Positions 14,994 to 23,254 of a DNA stretch of 41,359 nucleotides are shown here, piece by piece. Below the pieces are notes generated by a model. The model worked only from the letters and a program-made list of their open reading frames with translations, was not told the origin of the DNA and did not search any database. The stretch is from positions 1-41,359 of the forward strand of contig DAHUXE010000134.1 in assembly GCA_027307325.1 (NCBI GenBank), written 5' to 3'. Source of the stretch: Gammaproteobacteria bacterium (GTDB lineage: Bacteria; Pseudomonadota; Gammaproteobacteria; Steroidobacterales; Steroidobacteraceae). The position numbers and the translations under genes are program-made. Positions within the stretch are counted from its first letter, which is position 1; every line of letters starts with the position of its first letter.

Positions 14994-15341
14994 ATGAATG
15001 CCGGTGCAAACCAGCGTGAGATTTTTCGGGCACAAGCCCGGCGCTCCGACCGAGCTGCGGTGCAGCGGCTCGTCGAGCGGCTGCCCGGTCCCATTCAGAG
15101 CAGTCTCAGTAGCCGCCTGCGAGACGCCAGAGGTTTTTTCGCCATGCAATACGACGCGGAGACCCGCCGTGGGTTCTGGATAGTCGCTGACGTTAAGATT
15201 GTGCTGGTGCTTACGATCACGGAGGTCGCCGATGAAGAGGAAGCCGCAGCCATTTGGATAGCCATCGAGGAGCAGGAAGCAGAAAGCGATCCAGACAAAA
15301 TCATCGCCATCCTGGGGGCGAAGAAGGTCACTCGAAACTGA
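14994..15341 (+). CDS. Small element protein of unknown function (115 aa)
   Basis: Not recognised. The N-terminal part is basic (QARRSDRAAVQRLVERL); the C-terminal part is plausible as a fold: MQYDAETRRGFWIVADVKIV, then LVLTITEVADEEEAAAIWIA (a strand then an acidic helix), ending KIIAILGAKKVTRN. No clear RBS precedes the ATG at 14994; an internal start at 15144 is possible. The opposite strand also has a long open frame, so coding is not certain. It is the last gene before the right end repeats. Confidence 0.42.
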   Translation: MNAGANQREIFRAQARRSDRAAVQRLVERLPGPIQSSLSSRLRDARGFFAMQYDAETRRGFWIVADVKIVLVLTITEVADEEEAAAIWIAIEEQEAESDPDKIIAILGAKKVTRN

Positions 15342-15374
15342 CCGGCCCCCCTCGCCGACGAAGGTGACTGCGCA

Positions 15375-15394
15375 CGTTTGTCGATTGTTTGTCG
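15375..15394 (+). repeat. Right putative arm-type integrase site
   Basis: CGTTTGTCGATTGTTTGTCG differs from 4565-4584 at one position and lies in the same orientation, 108 bp inside the right core. The 80 bp that follow carry three CGTAAC boxes (near 15422, 15439 and 15465) and an imperfect stem CGAGAG/CTCTCG, which may be accessory-protein sites. Confidence 0.65.
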
Positions 15395-15502
15395 AGAGCT
15401 GCGTCAGGCTGCGTCTCTCGACGTAACGGGCACGCAACGTAACCTACGGAAAAGACAAGGGGCGTAACCCCGCGTCAAGCAGCGTCACGCCCCGGTCTGT
15501 CG

Positions 15503-15519
15503 GGGGTTATGAGCGTGTG
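15503..15519 (+). repeat. Right att core direct repeat
   Basis: Identical 17-bp copy of 4475-4491, marking the element's right boundary. Host sequence resumes here; the MaoC gene starts 54 bp further on. Joining the outer flanks through one core copy gives the inferred empty site between divergent cysI and the MaoC gene. Confidence 0.75.
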
Positions 15520-15572
15520 CAACACTAGCGGCCACGCGCGGCGGAACGCGCGGATCTTCGGGGGATGCGGCC

Positions 15573-16025
15573 GTGGCGGGACTGTACTTCGAGGAGTTCG
15601 AACCGGGACAGCGCTTCGAGCATGCGGTGCGACGCACCGTAACCGAGGCCGACAACGTGCTCTTCAGCACGCTCACCATGAACCCGGCGGCCATCCATCT
15701 CGACGCCGAGTACGCGCGCGGGACGCCCTTCGGCGTGCCGCTGGTCAACAGCGTGTTCACGCTCGGGCTGCTGGTCGGGCTTTCGGTCTACGACACCACC
15801 TTCGGCACCACCATCGGCAACCTCGGGTTCGAGGAGGTGCGCTTCCCGAAGCCGGTGCTGCCGGGCGACACGCTGCGCGCGGCGACCACGGTAGTTTCCA
15901 AGCGCGAGAGCCAGTCGCGCCAGGATTCCGGCATCGTGGTGTTCGAGCATCGTGCCTTCAATCAACGCAACGAGGAGGTCGCTTCGTGCCGCCGCGCGGC
16001 ACTCATGCTGAAGCGGCCGGCGTGA
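15573..16025 (+). CDS. MaoC-family (R)-hydratase
   Basis: Hot-dog fold enoyl-CoA hydratase/dehydratase acting on a CoA thioester. 150 residues starting at a GTG ([15 protein letters not shown]). The MaoC signature is visible as [27 protein letters not shown] (from residue 20), which contains the catalytic Asp and His positions, then [17 protein letters not shown]. Length is typical of single hot-dog MaoC proteins. Its stop overlaps the GTG of the CitE-like lyase by 4 nt, so the two act together; such pairs (hydratase plus hydroxyacyl-CoA lyase) occur in itaconate/mesaconate-type degradation. The exact substrate cannot be told from sequence. Confidence 0.87.
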   Translation: MAGLYFEEFEPGQRFEHAVRRTVTEADNVLFSTLTMNPAAIHLDAEYARGTPFGVPLVNSVFTLGLLVGLSVYDTTFGTTIGNLGFEEVRFPKPVLPGDTLRAATTVVSKRESQSRQDSGIVVFEHRAFNQRNEEVASCRRAALMLKRPA

Positions 16026-16957
16026 GCGCAGAGCGCGCGCCGGGCATGCTGCGCTCCTGGCTGTTCGTCCCTGGCGACAGCGAGCGCAAGCAGGCGAAGG
16101 CACTCGGCACCGCAGCCGACGCGCTGATTCTCGATCTCGAGGACTCGGTGGATCCTGCCCAGCTGCCGGCGGCGCGGGCACGGGTGCGGGAGCTGCTGCG
16201 CACGCAGCCGGCGGCAGCGGCGCCGCAGCTGTGGGTGCGGATCAATTCTCCGCCGAGCGGGATGTGGCGCGAGGACCTGGCGGCGCTGTTCGGCGCGGGC
16301 CGCGGACCGGCCGGGATCGTGCTGCCGAAGGTCTCGACGCCGGCGGAGATCGTCGAGGTGGCTGACCATCTCACGACACTCGAGCGGGAACGCGCCGTGG
16401 ACGCCGGAGCGACGGAATTGCTCGTCATCTCGACCGAGACCCCGCGCGGACTGCTGTCGCTGCCCGGGTATCCGGCGGCCCTCGGCGCCGCGCGCGCGGC
16501 CGCGGTGCGGCTCACGGGGCTCACCTGGGGAGCGGAAGACCTGGGCGCGGCGCTCGGCGCGAGCGCCAGGCACGACGCCTCCGGGGCGCTGACCTTCACT
16601 TTCGCGCTGGCGCGCACCACCTGTCTGCTGGCCGCCGCAGCGCTCGGCGTGCAGGCGATCGACGGCGTTCATGTCGACTTTCGCGATGCGGCCGGCCTCG
16701 CACGCGCGCTGGCCGAGGCGCGCCGTGACGGCTTCTCCGGCAAGCTCGCCATTCACCCCGACCAGGTCGCGCCGATCAACGCGGCGTTTACTCCGACCGA
16801 GAAAGAGCGTCAGCACGCGCGGCGCGTAGTGGCGGCCTTCGCCGCGGCCGGCGGCGCCGGCGTCGCGAGCCTCGACGGACAGATGATCGACCGCCCGCAT
16901 CTGCTGCAGGCACGCCGTGTACTCGGTAGCTCATTTGGCCCAAATCGCAGGAGGTGA
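16022..16957 (+). CDS. CitE-like hydroxyacyl-CoA lyase (HpcH/HpaI family)
   Basis: Mg-dependent aldol-type cleavage of a 3-hydroxyacyl-CoA such as citramalyl- or malyl-CoA. 311 residues from a GTG that overlaps the MaoC stop; an ATG eight codons later is possible. Motifs: [14 protein letters not shown] (12-25), the metal-site stretch [11 protein letters not shown], the [10 protein letters not shown] segment with the metal-binding Glu, [17 protein letters not shown], and [15 protein letters not shown] near the end. TIM-barrel length is normal for the CitE-like subfamily. Coupled to the MaoC hydratase; an ich-ccl type role is an inference by analogy with itaconate degradation, and no CoA-transferase is present nearby. 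Confidence 0.86.
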   Translation: MSAERAPGMLRSWLFVPGDSERKQAKALGTAADALILDLEDSVDPAQLPAARARVRELLRTQPAAAAPQLWVRINSPPSGMWREDLAALFGAGRGPAGIVLPKVSTPAEIVEVADHLTTLERERAVDAGATELLVISTETPRGLLSLPGYPAALGAARAAAVRLTGLTWGAEDLGAALGASARHDASGALTFTFALARTTCLLAAAALGVQAIDGVHVDFRDAAGLARALAEARRDGFSGKLAIHPDQVAPINAAFTPTEKERQHARRVVAAFAAAGGAGVASLDGQMIDRPHLLQARRVLGSSFGPNRRR

Positions 16958-16982
16958 TTTGGGCGCACATTACTTCGATCTA

Positions 16983-17081
16983 CGCCGGCGCACGGGCTTT
17001 CGCCGGCTGCGCAGCAGGGAGCGGCTCCGGTGAACGGCCTGGTTTCCGCCGGCAAGAGGAGCGACTCTTGCCCCATCAGCT
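16983..17081. repeat. REP-like palindromic repeat cluster, copy 1
   Basis: In the CitE-mobA gap. Contains GCCGGCTGCGCAG (17002-17014), GTTTCCGCCGGCAA (17042-17055), and TCTTGCC followed by CATCAGCT (17066-17081). All three blocks recur at 29051-29111 in reverse order. A perfect hairpin GGCAAGAG-N6-CTCTTGCC (17051-17072) could end the mobA transcript or the lyase transcript. The family size in the genome cannot be judged from the window. Confidence 0.5.
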
Positions 17082-17700
17082 ACAAGTCTGACTGCGGCGG
17101 CTCGAGCTGCAGCAGGTCCTCCGGGGTGTCGAGGTCGAGCTCGGCGGCCGGCATTGGCACACGGACCACGCGATCGGCGCTGCGGCGCAGGATCGCGCGT
17201 GCGCCGCCGTCGCCGCGCAATGCCGCGAGCTCGGTGAAGGTGCTGCGGGGAAAGATCGCCGGCGCGCCGGTAGTTCCCGCATAGAGCGCCGCGACGATGC
17301 AGCGCGGACGCCGGCGCCAGGCGCCCGCGAGGCGCTTGAGGTCGTTGCTCGTGACCGCCGCCTGATCCGCGAGCACGAGCAGCACGCCGGCGCAGCTGGG
17401 CGGGAGGCGCGCCACTCCGGCGCGGATCGAGCTCGCGAGTCCCTCGCGCCACCGGCGGTTGACGATCACCGAGCCGGGCGAGTGCTTGAGGAGCGGCGCG
17501 AGCTCACCCGCGCCCGCGCCCAGCACGACGATGAGCGCGTTGCCCGCGACCTCCGCGGCGCGTGTCACCACGGTATGCAGCAGCGGGCGGCCGCCGATGC
17601 GCACGAGCTGCTTGGGCGAGCCGAAGCGGGTCGAGGCGCCCCCTGCCAGCACGATCGCGTACAGCCGGTCGCCGGCTCGGCCCACGGGTAGCTCGCCCAT
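17080..17700 (-). CDS. MobA/MocA-like nucleotidyltransferase
   Basis: NTP transferase of the MobA-like family that attaches CMP or GMP to molybdopterin, or transfers nucleotides to related small molecules. 206 residues; the N-terminal Rossmann-like fold has the nucleotide-binding signature LAGGASTRFGSPKQLVRIGG (19-38), then LLVLADQAAVTS with the metal-binding Asp, and TTGAPAIFPRS in the acceptor region, as in MocA of xanthine dehydrogenase-type cofactor maturation. No molybdoenzyme gene is in the window, so the substrate is uncertain. It is preceded by the 177-aa gene with a 12-nt gap, which suggests an operon. The end abuts the REP-like cluster. Confidence 0.85.
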   Translation of the reverse strand: MGELPVGRAGDRLYAIVLAGGASTRFGSPKQLVRIGGRPLLHTVVTRAAEVAGNALIVVLGAGAGELAPLLKHSPGSVIVNRRWREGLASSIRAGVARLPPSCAGVLLVLADQAAVTSNDLKRLAGAWRRRPRCIVAALYAGTTGAPAIFPRSTFTELAALRGDGGARAILRRSADRVVRVPMPAAELDLDTPEDLLQLEPPQSDL

Positions 17701-17711
17701 CGAACCCGCTC

Positions 17712-18245
17712 CTATCCCGGCCCGGGCATGACGCCGGCGGTGAGCGCGGCGCGGCAGCGCGCATAGAGCGCGCGCTCCCGGCAGATGGAATCGGCATCGA
17801 TTCCACCGAACGTCCGCCAGTCCGCGACGCGCGGATTCCTGGCGAGCAGCGCTTCGACGGCGGCACGCCGGGCGTCCCAGGACCCGTTGATGAACTGCAC
17901 GACGGCCTGCCAGTCTCCGAGTGCGCCTCCGTGCGCCGCGAGCCGCGCGAGCGCCTCGCGGCCGCCGCCGCTCGAGCCGAGGGCTGCGACGGCCGTGCGG
18001 CCCGCGTCCGCCGCGGGACGCAGCGCATAGAGCTCGCCAAGGCGCGCATCGCGCTCATCGAACCACCCGAGCACGCACCCGAGATACTCGGCGCACGCCC
18101 GGCACGAGGCTTCGAACGCCGCGGCGGCGGGGGCGGCCGCCGCGCCGCCGGGATGAGCCGCGGCGCCTTCCCGCGCGATCTCACGCACGCGGCTGCGCTC
18201 GGTGGCAAGCTGCGTACGCAGCAGCTCGATCTCGTGCACGGTCAC
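17712..18245 (-). CDS. Protein of unknown function upstream of mobA-like gene
   Basis: Not recognised. 177 residues, alanine-rich and helical. It has a central CRACAEYLGCVLGWFDERDA stretch with three cysteines that could bind metal, and a C-terminal NPRVADWRTFGGIDADSICR. It could be a four-helix bundle, but no known motif is evident. Two adjacent GTG codons, 18245 and 18239, could start it; the second has TTGAGG at a better distance. The gene's 5' end faces the AT-rich, palindrome-bearing region shared with thrA, and it is followed closely by the nucleotidyltransferase gene. Confidence 0.7.
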   Translation of the reverse strand: MTVHEIELLRTQLATERSRVREIAREGAAAHPGGAAAAPAAAAFEASCRACAEYLGCVLGWFDERDARLGELYALRPAADAGRTAVAALGSSGGGREALARLAAHGGALGDWQAVVQFINGSWDARRAAVEALLARNPRVADWRTFGGIDADSICRERALYARCRAALTAGVMPGPG

Positions 18246-18283
18246 CTCAAGGAGTTACATGATATATAGGGTGTAAGAACTTG

Positions 18284-18298
18284 ATAAGACTATCTTAT
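18284..18298. promoter_or_regulatory. ATAAGA-CTA-TCTTAT palindrome in AT-rich island
   Basis: A perfect 6-bp inverted repeat with a 3-bp centre inside an unusually AT-rich stretch (about 18256-18305) between the divergent 177-aa gene and thrA. It is likely an operator or promoter element for the minus-strand operon. A separate GC-rich hairpin, GCCCCGG/CCGGGGC, lies at 18325-18349 without a T-run. Confidence 0.35.
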
Positions 18299-18418
18299 AT
18301 TACCCAAGATCGTGCGATCGCCCAGCCCCGGCTCACGCAACCCCGGGGCGAGCGAGGAGCCACGATTATGCCAGCCTCGCGCTCGCCAACCGCAGTGCCG
18401 GGCACACCCGCCGAGCCG

Positions 18419-18448
18419 TTGCGTGTACCCGTACGCCTTCAGTAGAGT
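18419..18448 (+). promoter_or_regulatory. Candidate thr operon promoter
   Basis: TTGCGT (18419-18424) and TAGAGT (18443-18448) with an 18-nt spacer, 41 nt upstream of the thrA ATG. A plausible sigma-70 promoter. No threonine/isoleucine-rich leader peptide or attenuator was found in the short leader. Confidence 0.3.
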
Positions 18449-18489
18449 CCCTGAGCCTTTTGCATTCCGCCCCCAAGAATCCCAACGCG

Positions 18490-20971
18490 ATGAGCAAAAC
18501 CGATCCCTGGGTCGTGCACAAGTTCGGGGGGTCGAGCGTTGCCGACGCCGACTGCTTCCGCCGAGTGGCGGCCATCATCGCGGCGCTGCCGGCGACCCGG
18601 GTCGGCGTCGTGCTGTCCGCCTGCCGCGGCGTGACGGACGCGCTGCTGCGCCTGGTGGCGCTCGCCGAGCGGCAGGATGACGGATTCCGAGCAGAGGTTG
18701 CGGAGCTGCGGGCGCGCCACGGCGCGATCGCCGCCGAGCTGCTCGAGCCCGCCTCGGCCTGGAGCTATCTCGAGGGCTTCGATCGCGATTGCCGCGACCT
18801 GCTGGCGGTGCTGCACGCCGTCACCCTGACCCGGGCGGCAGCCCGCAACGTGACCGACCTCGTGGCCGGTTACGGGGAGCTCTGGTCGACACAGCTGTTC
18901 CAGCGCTTTCTCGCGGAGCGCGGCCGCCGCCCGGGTGCGGTGCAGTGGATCGACGCACGGCGGGTGGTGATCGTCGAATGGGGACCGCTGGGGCCTGGCA
19001 TCCAGTGGGCCGAATCGCATGACAACCTCGCGGCGCTCGTGCCGCGGGACTTCCGCGGCACGCTCGTCATCACCGGCTTCATCGCCTCCGACAAGCGCGG
19101 CGTGCAGACCACGATCGGCCGCAACGGCAGCGATTTCTCGGCCTCGATCTTCGGCAAGCTGCTGGCCGCCGGGGAGATTCATATCTGGACCGACGTCGAC
19201 GGCGTGCTGTCGGCCGATCCACGCCGCGTGCCCGATGCGCGGGTCATCGACTCGCTCTCCTACAACGAGGCGATGGAGCTCGCGTACTTCGGCGCCAAAG
19301 TGATCCATCCGCAGACCATGGCGCCCGCGGTCGGCGACGGCATCCCCGTGTGGATCCGTAACACCTTCGCGCCGGAGAAGCCCGGGACGCTCATCTGCGC
19401 ACACCCGGTGTCGGCGCTGCCGGTCAAGGGAATCACCAGCATCGAGCGCGTCGCGCTCATCAATCTGGAAGGCACCGGGATGATCGGCGTGCCGGGCACC
19501 GCACACCGCCTGTTCGGGGCGCTGCGCGAGGAGCGCATCTCGGTCATCCTCATTTCGCAGGGGAGCTCGGAGCACTCGATCTGCTGCGCCCTGCCGCAGG
19601 AGCAGGCGGAACGCGCCGTGACGGTGCTGCGGCAGGCGTTCGCGCGCGAGCTCGCCGAAGGGCAGATTCAAAGCGTCGATATCGACCCGGACCTGGCGAT
19701 TCTCGCCGTGGTGGGCGATGGCATGGCGGGTACGCCGGGCGTCGCCGCCAAGGTCTTCAACTCCCTCGGCGCCTCGGGTGTCAACGTGCGCGCCATCGCG
19801 CAGGGGGCCTCGGAGCGCAACATCTCGGTGGTAGTCGAAGGGCGCAACACCACGCGTGCGCTGCGGGCGGTACACGCGGGACTGTATCTCTCGCCGCACA
19901 CGCTGTCGGTGGGCGTCATCGGGCCCGGCAGCGTCGGCCGGGCGTTCCTCGGGCAGCTCGCCTCGCAAAGCGAGCGGCTGCGCGGCGAGGCGCGTCTCGA
20001 CCTGCGCCTGCGTGGCGTCATGGGCTCGCAGCGTATGCTGCTGGCGGAGCCGGCGCTGACGCCGGCCACCTGGCGCGAGGAGTACGAGCGCAGCAAGGTG
20101 CCCGCCGACGTCGAGCGTTTCGTCGAGCACGTGCGCGTCGACTACCTGCCGCACACGGTGCTGGTCGATTGCACGGCGAGCGCCGCGGTCGCCGCGCGCT
20201 ACGCCGACTGGCTGGCGGCCGGCATCCACATCGTGACCCCGAACAAGCGCGCCAACAGCGGCGACCTGGCCTACTACCGGCGGCTGCGGGAAGCGCGCCG
20301 CGCCGGCGGCTCGCACTACCTGTACGAGGCGACCGTGGGCGCGGGGCTCCCGGTGGTGCACACCCTGCGCGACCTGTGCGAGACCGGCGACGAGGTGGCG
20401 AGCATCGAGGGCATACTCTCGGGCACGCTCGCCTATCTCTTCAACGTCTACGACGGCACCGCCAGCTTCTCCGACATCGTGCGCGATGCGCGCCAGCGCG
20501 GCTATACCGAGCCGGATCCGCGCGACGACCTGTCGGGGACCGACGTGGCGCGCAAGATCATCATCCTGGGCCGCGAGATGGGGCTCGGCCTCGAGCTCGG
20601 CGACGTGAAGATCGAGAGCCTGGTGCCGGCGGAGCTGCGCAGCGGCTCGATCGAGGAGTTCATGCAGCGGTTGCCGCGCTACGACGCGACGATGCGCGCC
20701 CGCCTCGACGCGGCGCGCGCGCGGCACCGTGCTGCGCTACCTCGGCCGCCTGACCGCGGCGGGGGAGGCGAGCGTCGGCCTCGCCGAGCTGCCCTCGAGC
20801 GATGCCTTCGCCAACATCGCGCTCACCGACAACGTGGTGCGCTTCGCGACGCGCCGCTACTGCGAGAACCCGCTCATCGTGCAGGGGCCCGGCGCGGGAC
20901 CGGAGGTGACTGCGGGCGGAGTGTTCGCGGACCTGCTGCGTCTCGCGGCGTACCTGGGGGCACGCCTGTGA
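18490..20971 (+). CDS. thrA: Bifunctional aspartokinase/homoserine dehydrogenase, frameshifted
   Basis: First and third steps of the aspartate-to-threonine pathway. Aspartokinase starts with KFGGSS at residues 11-16; regulatory ACT-type repeats (around 310-460) follow; the homoserine dehydrogenase Rossmann motif GPGSVGRAF begins near 477, then ATVGAGLPVVHTLRDL. At about 20713-20723, a (GC)5 tract, the frame shifts. Upstream codons continue in one frame, but the conserved C-terminus (GTVLRYLGRL ... GVFADLLRLAAYL, ending 20971) lies in the next. Adding one CG pair restores an 827-residue protein, close to the 820 of Escherichia coli ThrA. Without it the frame stays open into thrB. It may be a real mutation, slippage or a sequence error. 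Confidence 0.9.
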
Positions 20972-21903
20972 GCGCGCCGGAACGCGCCACCGCCTTTGCT
21001 CCGGCTTCGGTCGGCAACGTCGCGATCGGCTTCGACATCCTCGGCTTCGCGGTGGATGCGCTCGGCGACCGCGTGAGCGTCGCGCGCCGCGGCACGCCCG
21101 GCATCGAGATCGGCGCGGTGCGCGGCGTTGCCGGGAAGCTGCCGCAGGAGCCGCGCGACAACACCGCCGGGCGCGCGCTGCTCGCGCTCGAGGAGACGGT
21201 ACGGCCGGGCTTCGGGTTCATCGTGGAGATCGACAAGGGCATCCCGCTCGGCTCCGGGCTCGGGGGCTCGGCGGCCTCCGCGGTGGCCGCGGTAGTGGCG
21301 GCGAACGCCCTGCTGCCCACACCCTGCAGCCGCGAGCAGCTGCTGAAGTTCGCGATGGCGGGCGAGGCGGTCGCGAGCGGGTCGCTGCACGTCGACAACA
21401 TCGCACCCTCGCTCTACGGCGGCCTGGTTCTCACGGTCGGCATCGATGAGCCGCGCGTCAAGCAGATTCCCGTACCCGCCGGCATCCGCGCCATCATCGT
21501 CCACCCGCACATGTTCCTCGCCACCGCCGAGGCGCGCGCGATACTGAAGCGCAGCGTCGAGCTCTCGGACTTCGTATGGCAGACGGCGAATCTCGCCGGC
21601 TTCATCTCCGGGTGCTACACGGACGATCTCGACATGATCCGCGCCTCCCTGGAGGACGTGGTCATCGAGCCGCAGCGCCAGGCGCTGATCCCGGGCTTCC
21701 AGGAGGTACGCCGCGCCGCGATGCGCGCCGGGGCGCTCGGATGCTCGATCTCGGGCGCCGGCCCCGCGATCTTCGCCTGGGCGCTCGAGACGAGCGCCGC
21801 CGCCGTGCTCGAGGCCATGCGCGGGGAGTTTGCGAACCGCGGCCTGCCGAGCGACGGCTGGATCGTCGACATGCGCGGCGCGGGCGCCCGGGTGATCGCA
21901 TGA
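20968..21903 (+). CDS. thrB: Homoserine kinase
   Basis: Phosphorylates homoserine with ATP. 311 residues of the GHMP kinase superfamily: an N-terminal APASVGNVAIGFDILGFAVD (11-30) typical of ThrB, the ATP-binding GIPLGSGLGGSAASA (91-105), and the C-terminal GCSISGAGPAIFAW motif. The GTG start overlaps the proper thrA stop (GTGA), as in coupled thr operons. Because of the thrA frameshift, thrB is in the same frame as the shifted thrA end, so a ThrA-ThrB readthrough polypeptide is theoretically possible. thrC follows after 19 nt. Confidence 0.95.
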   Translation: MSAPERATAFAPASVGNVAIGFDILGFAVDALGDRVSVARRGTPGIEIGAVRGVAGKLPQEPRDNTAGRALLALEETVRPGFGFIVEIDKGIPLGSGLGGSAASAVAAVVAANALLPTPCSREQLLKFAMAGEAVASGSLHVDNIAPSLYGGLVLTVGIDEPRVKQIPVPAGIRAIIVHPHMFLATAEARAILKRSVELSDFVWQTANLAGFISGCYTDDLDMIRASLEDVVIEPQRQALIPGFQEVRRAAMRAGALGCSISGAGPAIFAWALETSAAAVLEAMRGEFANRGLPSDGWIVDMRGAGARVIA

Positions 21904-21922
21904 GCGCACGGGCCGCGCAGCC

Positions 21923-23254
21923 GTGAGCGAGGCATTCGCCTTTACCAGCTCACGCGATGCGAGCGTCCGGGTGGGTTTCAGCGCCGCGCTCCTGCAGGGG
22001 CTCGCGCCGGACGGCGGGCTGTACGTGCCGGCGGGCTGGCCGCAGCTCTCGCCCGGGGATTTTACCGACGCCGCGACCATCGCCGAGGTGGCGCAGCCGC
22101 TGCTCGCGCCGTTTCTCGCGGGCGACCGGCTCGCTGGCGAGCTGGCGGCGCTGGCGCACGAGGCCTTCGCCTTTCCGGCGCCGCTCGTGCCGCTGCAAGC
22201 GGACGGGCATCTCTCGGTGCTCGAGCTCTTTCACGGCCCGACCGCTGCCTTCAAGGACTTCGGCGCGCGCTTTCTCGCGGCCTGCTTCACCCGCCTGCGC
22301 GGCGCGGACCCGCGGACGCTCACGATTCTCGTCGCCACCTCCGGGGATACCGGCGGCGCGGTCGCGGCCGCCTTTCACCTCCGGCCCGGGATCGAAGTCG
22401 CGGTGCTCTTTCCCAGAGGCCTCGTGTCGCCGACCCAGGAGCGTCAGCTCACCTGCTGGGGCGACAACGTGCGCTCGCTCGCGGTGCGCGGCACGTTCGA
22501 CGACTGCCAGCGCCTCGTAAAGGAAGCGTTCCTCGACCCGGAGCTGCGCGCGCGCGGCGCACTCTCATCCGCCAACAGCATCAACCTCGGACGCCTGCTG
22601 CCGCAGGCGGTCTACTACGCGGCCACGAGTCTCGCCGTCTGGCGGGCGCACGGCGAGCCCGCGTCCTTCGTCATTCCGAGCGGCAATCTCGGCAACTCGC
22701 TGGCCTGCCTCTGGGCGCGGCAGGCGGGGCTGCCGATCGGCGCGGTCCTGCTGGCACACAATGCCAATCGGGCCGTTCCCGATTACCTCGCCAGCGGGGA
22801 ATGGCGCCCGCGGCCGAGTCTCGCGACGCTGGCATCCGCGATGGATGTCGGCAACCCGAGCAACATGGAGCGCCTGCGCTCGCTCTATCCCGGGCTCGAG
22901 CAGTTACGGGCGGCGGTGAGCGCCGTCAGCATCGGCGACGGGGAGATCCGCGAGCGCATCCGCGCCGGCTACCGTACCTACGGGCAGATCTGGTGCCCGC
23001 ATACCGCGACTGCCGCGGAAGCCTGGGAGAGGCTACCCGCGGCGCAGCGGGCCCGTGGCCGCTGGGTACTGGTGTCCACGGCCCATCCGGCCAAGTTCCG
23101 CGAGATCGTCGAGCCTCTCATCGGACGCAGCGTGCCAGTGCCGGAAAGCCTCGCGCGGCTGTTTGCGCGACCGTCCCGGTGTGTTGAAATCGACCCTACG
23201 CTGGCGGCGCTGCGTGCGGCGCTCGAGGCGCAGGGGGGATCGTGGACGAGCTGA
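21923..23254 (+). CDS. thrC: Threonine synthase
   Basis: PLP enzyme converting O-phosphohomoserine to threonine. 443 residues from a GTG. The PLP lysine is K111 in LELFHGPTAAFKDFGARF. The N-terminal segment PDGGLYVPAGWP is typical of the shorter bacterial class. Further motifs are VATSGDTGGAVAAAF (phosphate cup) and IPSGNLGNSLACLWA. It completes the thrA-thrB-thrC order. The last 13 nt overlap the start of the NERD gene. Confidence 0.95.
   Translation: MSEAFAFTSSRDASVRVGFSAALLQGLAPDGGLYVPAGWPQLSPGDFTDAATIAEVAQPLLAPFLAGDRLAGELAALAHEAFAFPAPLVPLQADGHLSVLELFHGPTAAFKDFGARFLAACFTRLRGADPRTLTILVATSGDTGGAVAAAFHLRPGIEVAVLFPRGLVSPTQERQLTCWGDNVRSLAVRGTFDDCQRLVKEAFLDPELRARGALSSANSINLGRLLPQAVYYAATSLAVWRAHGEPASFVIPSGNLGNSLACLWARQAGLPIGAVLLAHNANRAVPDYLASGEWRPRPSLATLASAMDVGNPSNMERLRSLYPGLEQLRAAVSAVSIGDGEIRERIRAGYRTYGQIWCPHTATAAEAWERLPAAQRARGRWVLVSTAHPAKFREIVEPLIGRSVPVPESLARLFARPSRCVEIDPTLAALRAALEAQGGSWTS

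Larger units (their letters stand above)
4475..15519. mobile_element. Integrated phage-satellite-like element (about 11 kb)
   Basis: Bounded by a 17-bp perfect direct repeat (GGGGTTATGAGCGTGTG) at 4475-4491 and 15503-15519, with a 19/20-matching second direct repeat inside each end. Contents: integrase, ribbon-helix-helix protein, terminase large subunit with a probable small partner, AlpA-like HTH, primase-polymerase, a putative iteron origin, a second HTH gene, and a divergent right-end block. No portal, capsid, tail, lysis or conjugation gene was found. Cysteine/sulfite genes end to the left and unrelated catabolic genes resume to the right. The attachment site lies in an intergenic region; no tRNA is visible. 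The resemblance to PICI-like satellites is inferred from the module set. Confidence 0.85.

Noticed and set aside
14853-15437. 194-codon minus-strand frame opposite the end of the chimeric recombinase gene and the 115-aa gene
   Set aside because: It overlaps the conserved C-terminus of the gene at 13776-14939 and has a mixed, unstructured composition.
18439-20727. 762-codon open frame antisense to thrA
   Set aside because: Composition (His/Arg/Val/Asp-rich) is that of a high-GC antisense shadow, and thrA on the other strand is unambiguous.
18460-21903. One open frame of 1147 codons covering thrA and thrB
   Set aside because: The middle part (about 20725-20967) is arginine-rich shadow sequence, while the true C-terminus of ThrA lies in the next frame and ends in a GTGA overlap with thrB. 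It is treated as a frameshifted thrA plus thrB, not as a natural fusion gene.
20857-22080. 407-codon open frame antisense to thrB
   Set aside because: Shadow frame; thrB and thrC motifs are complete on the plus strand.
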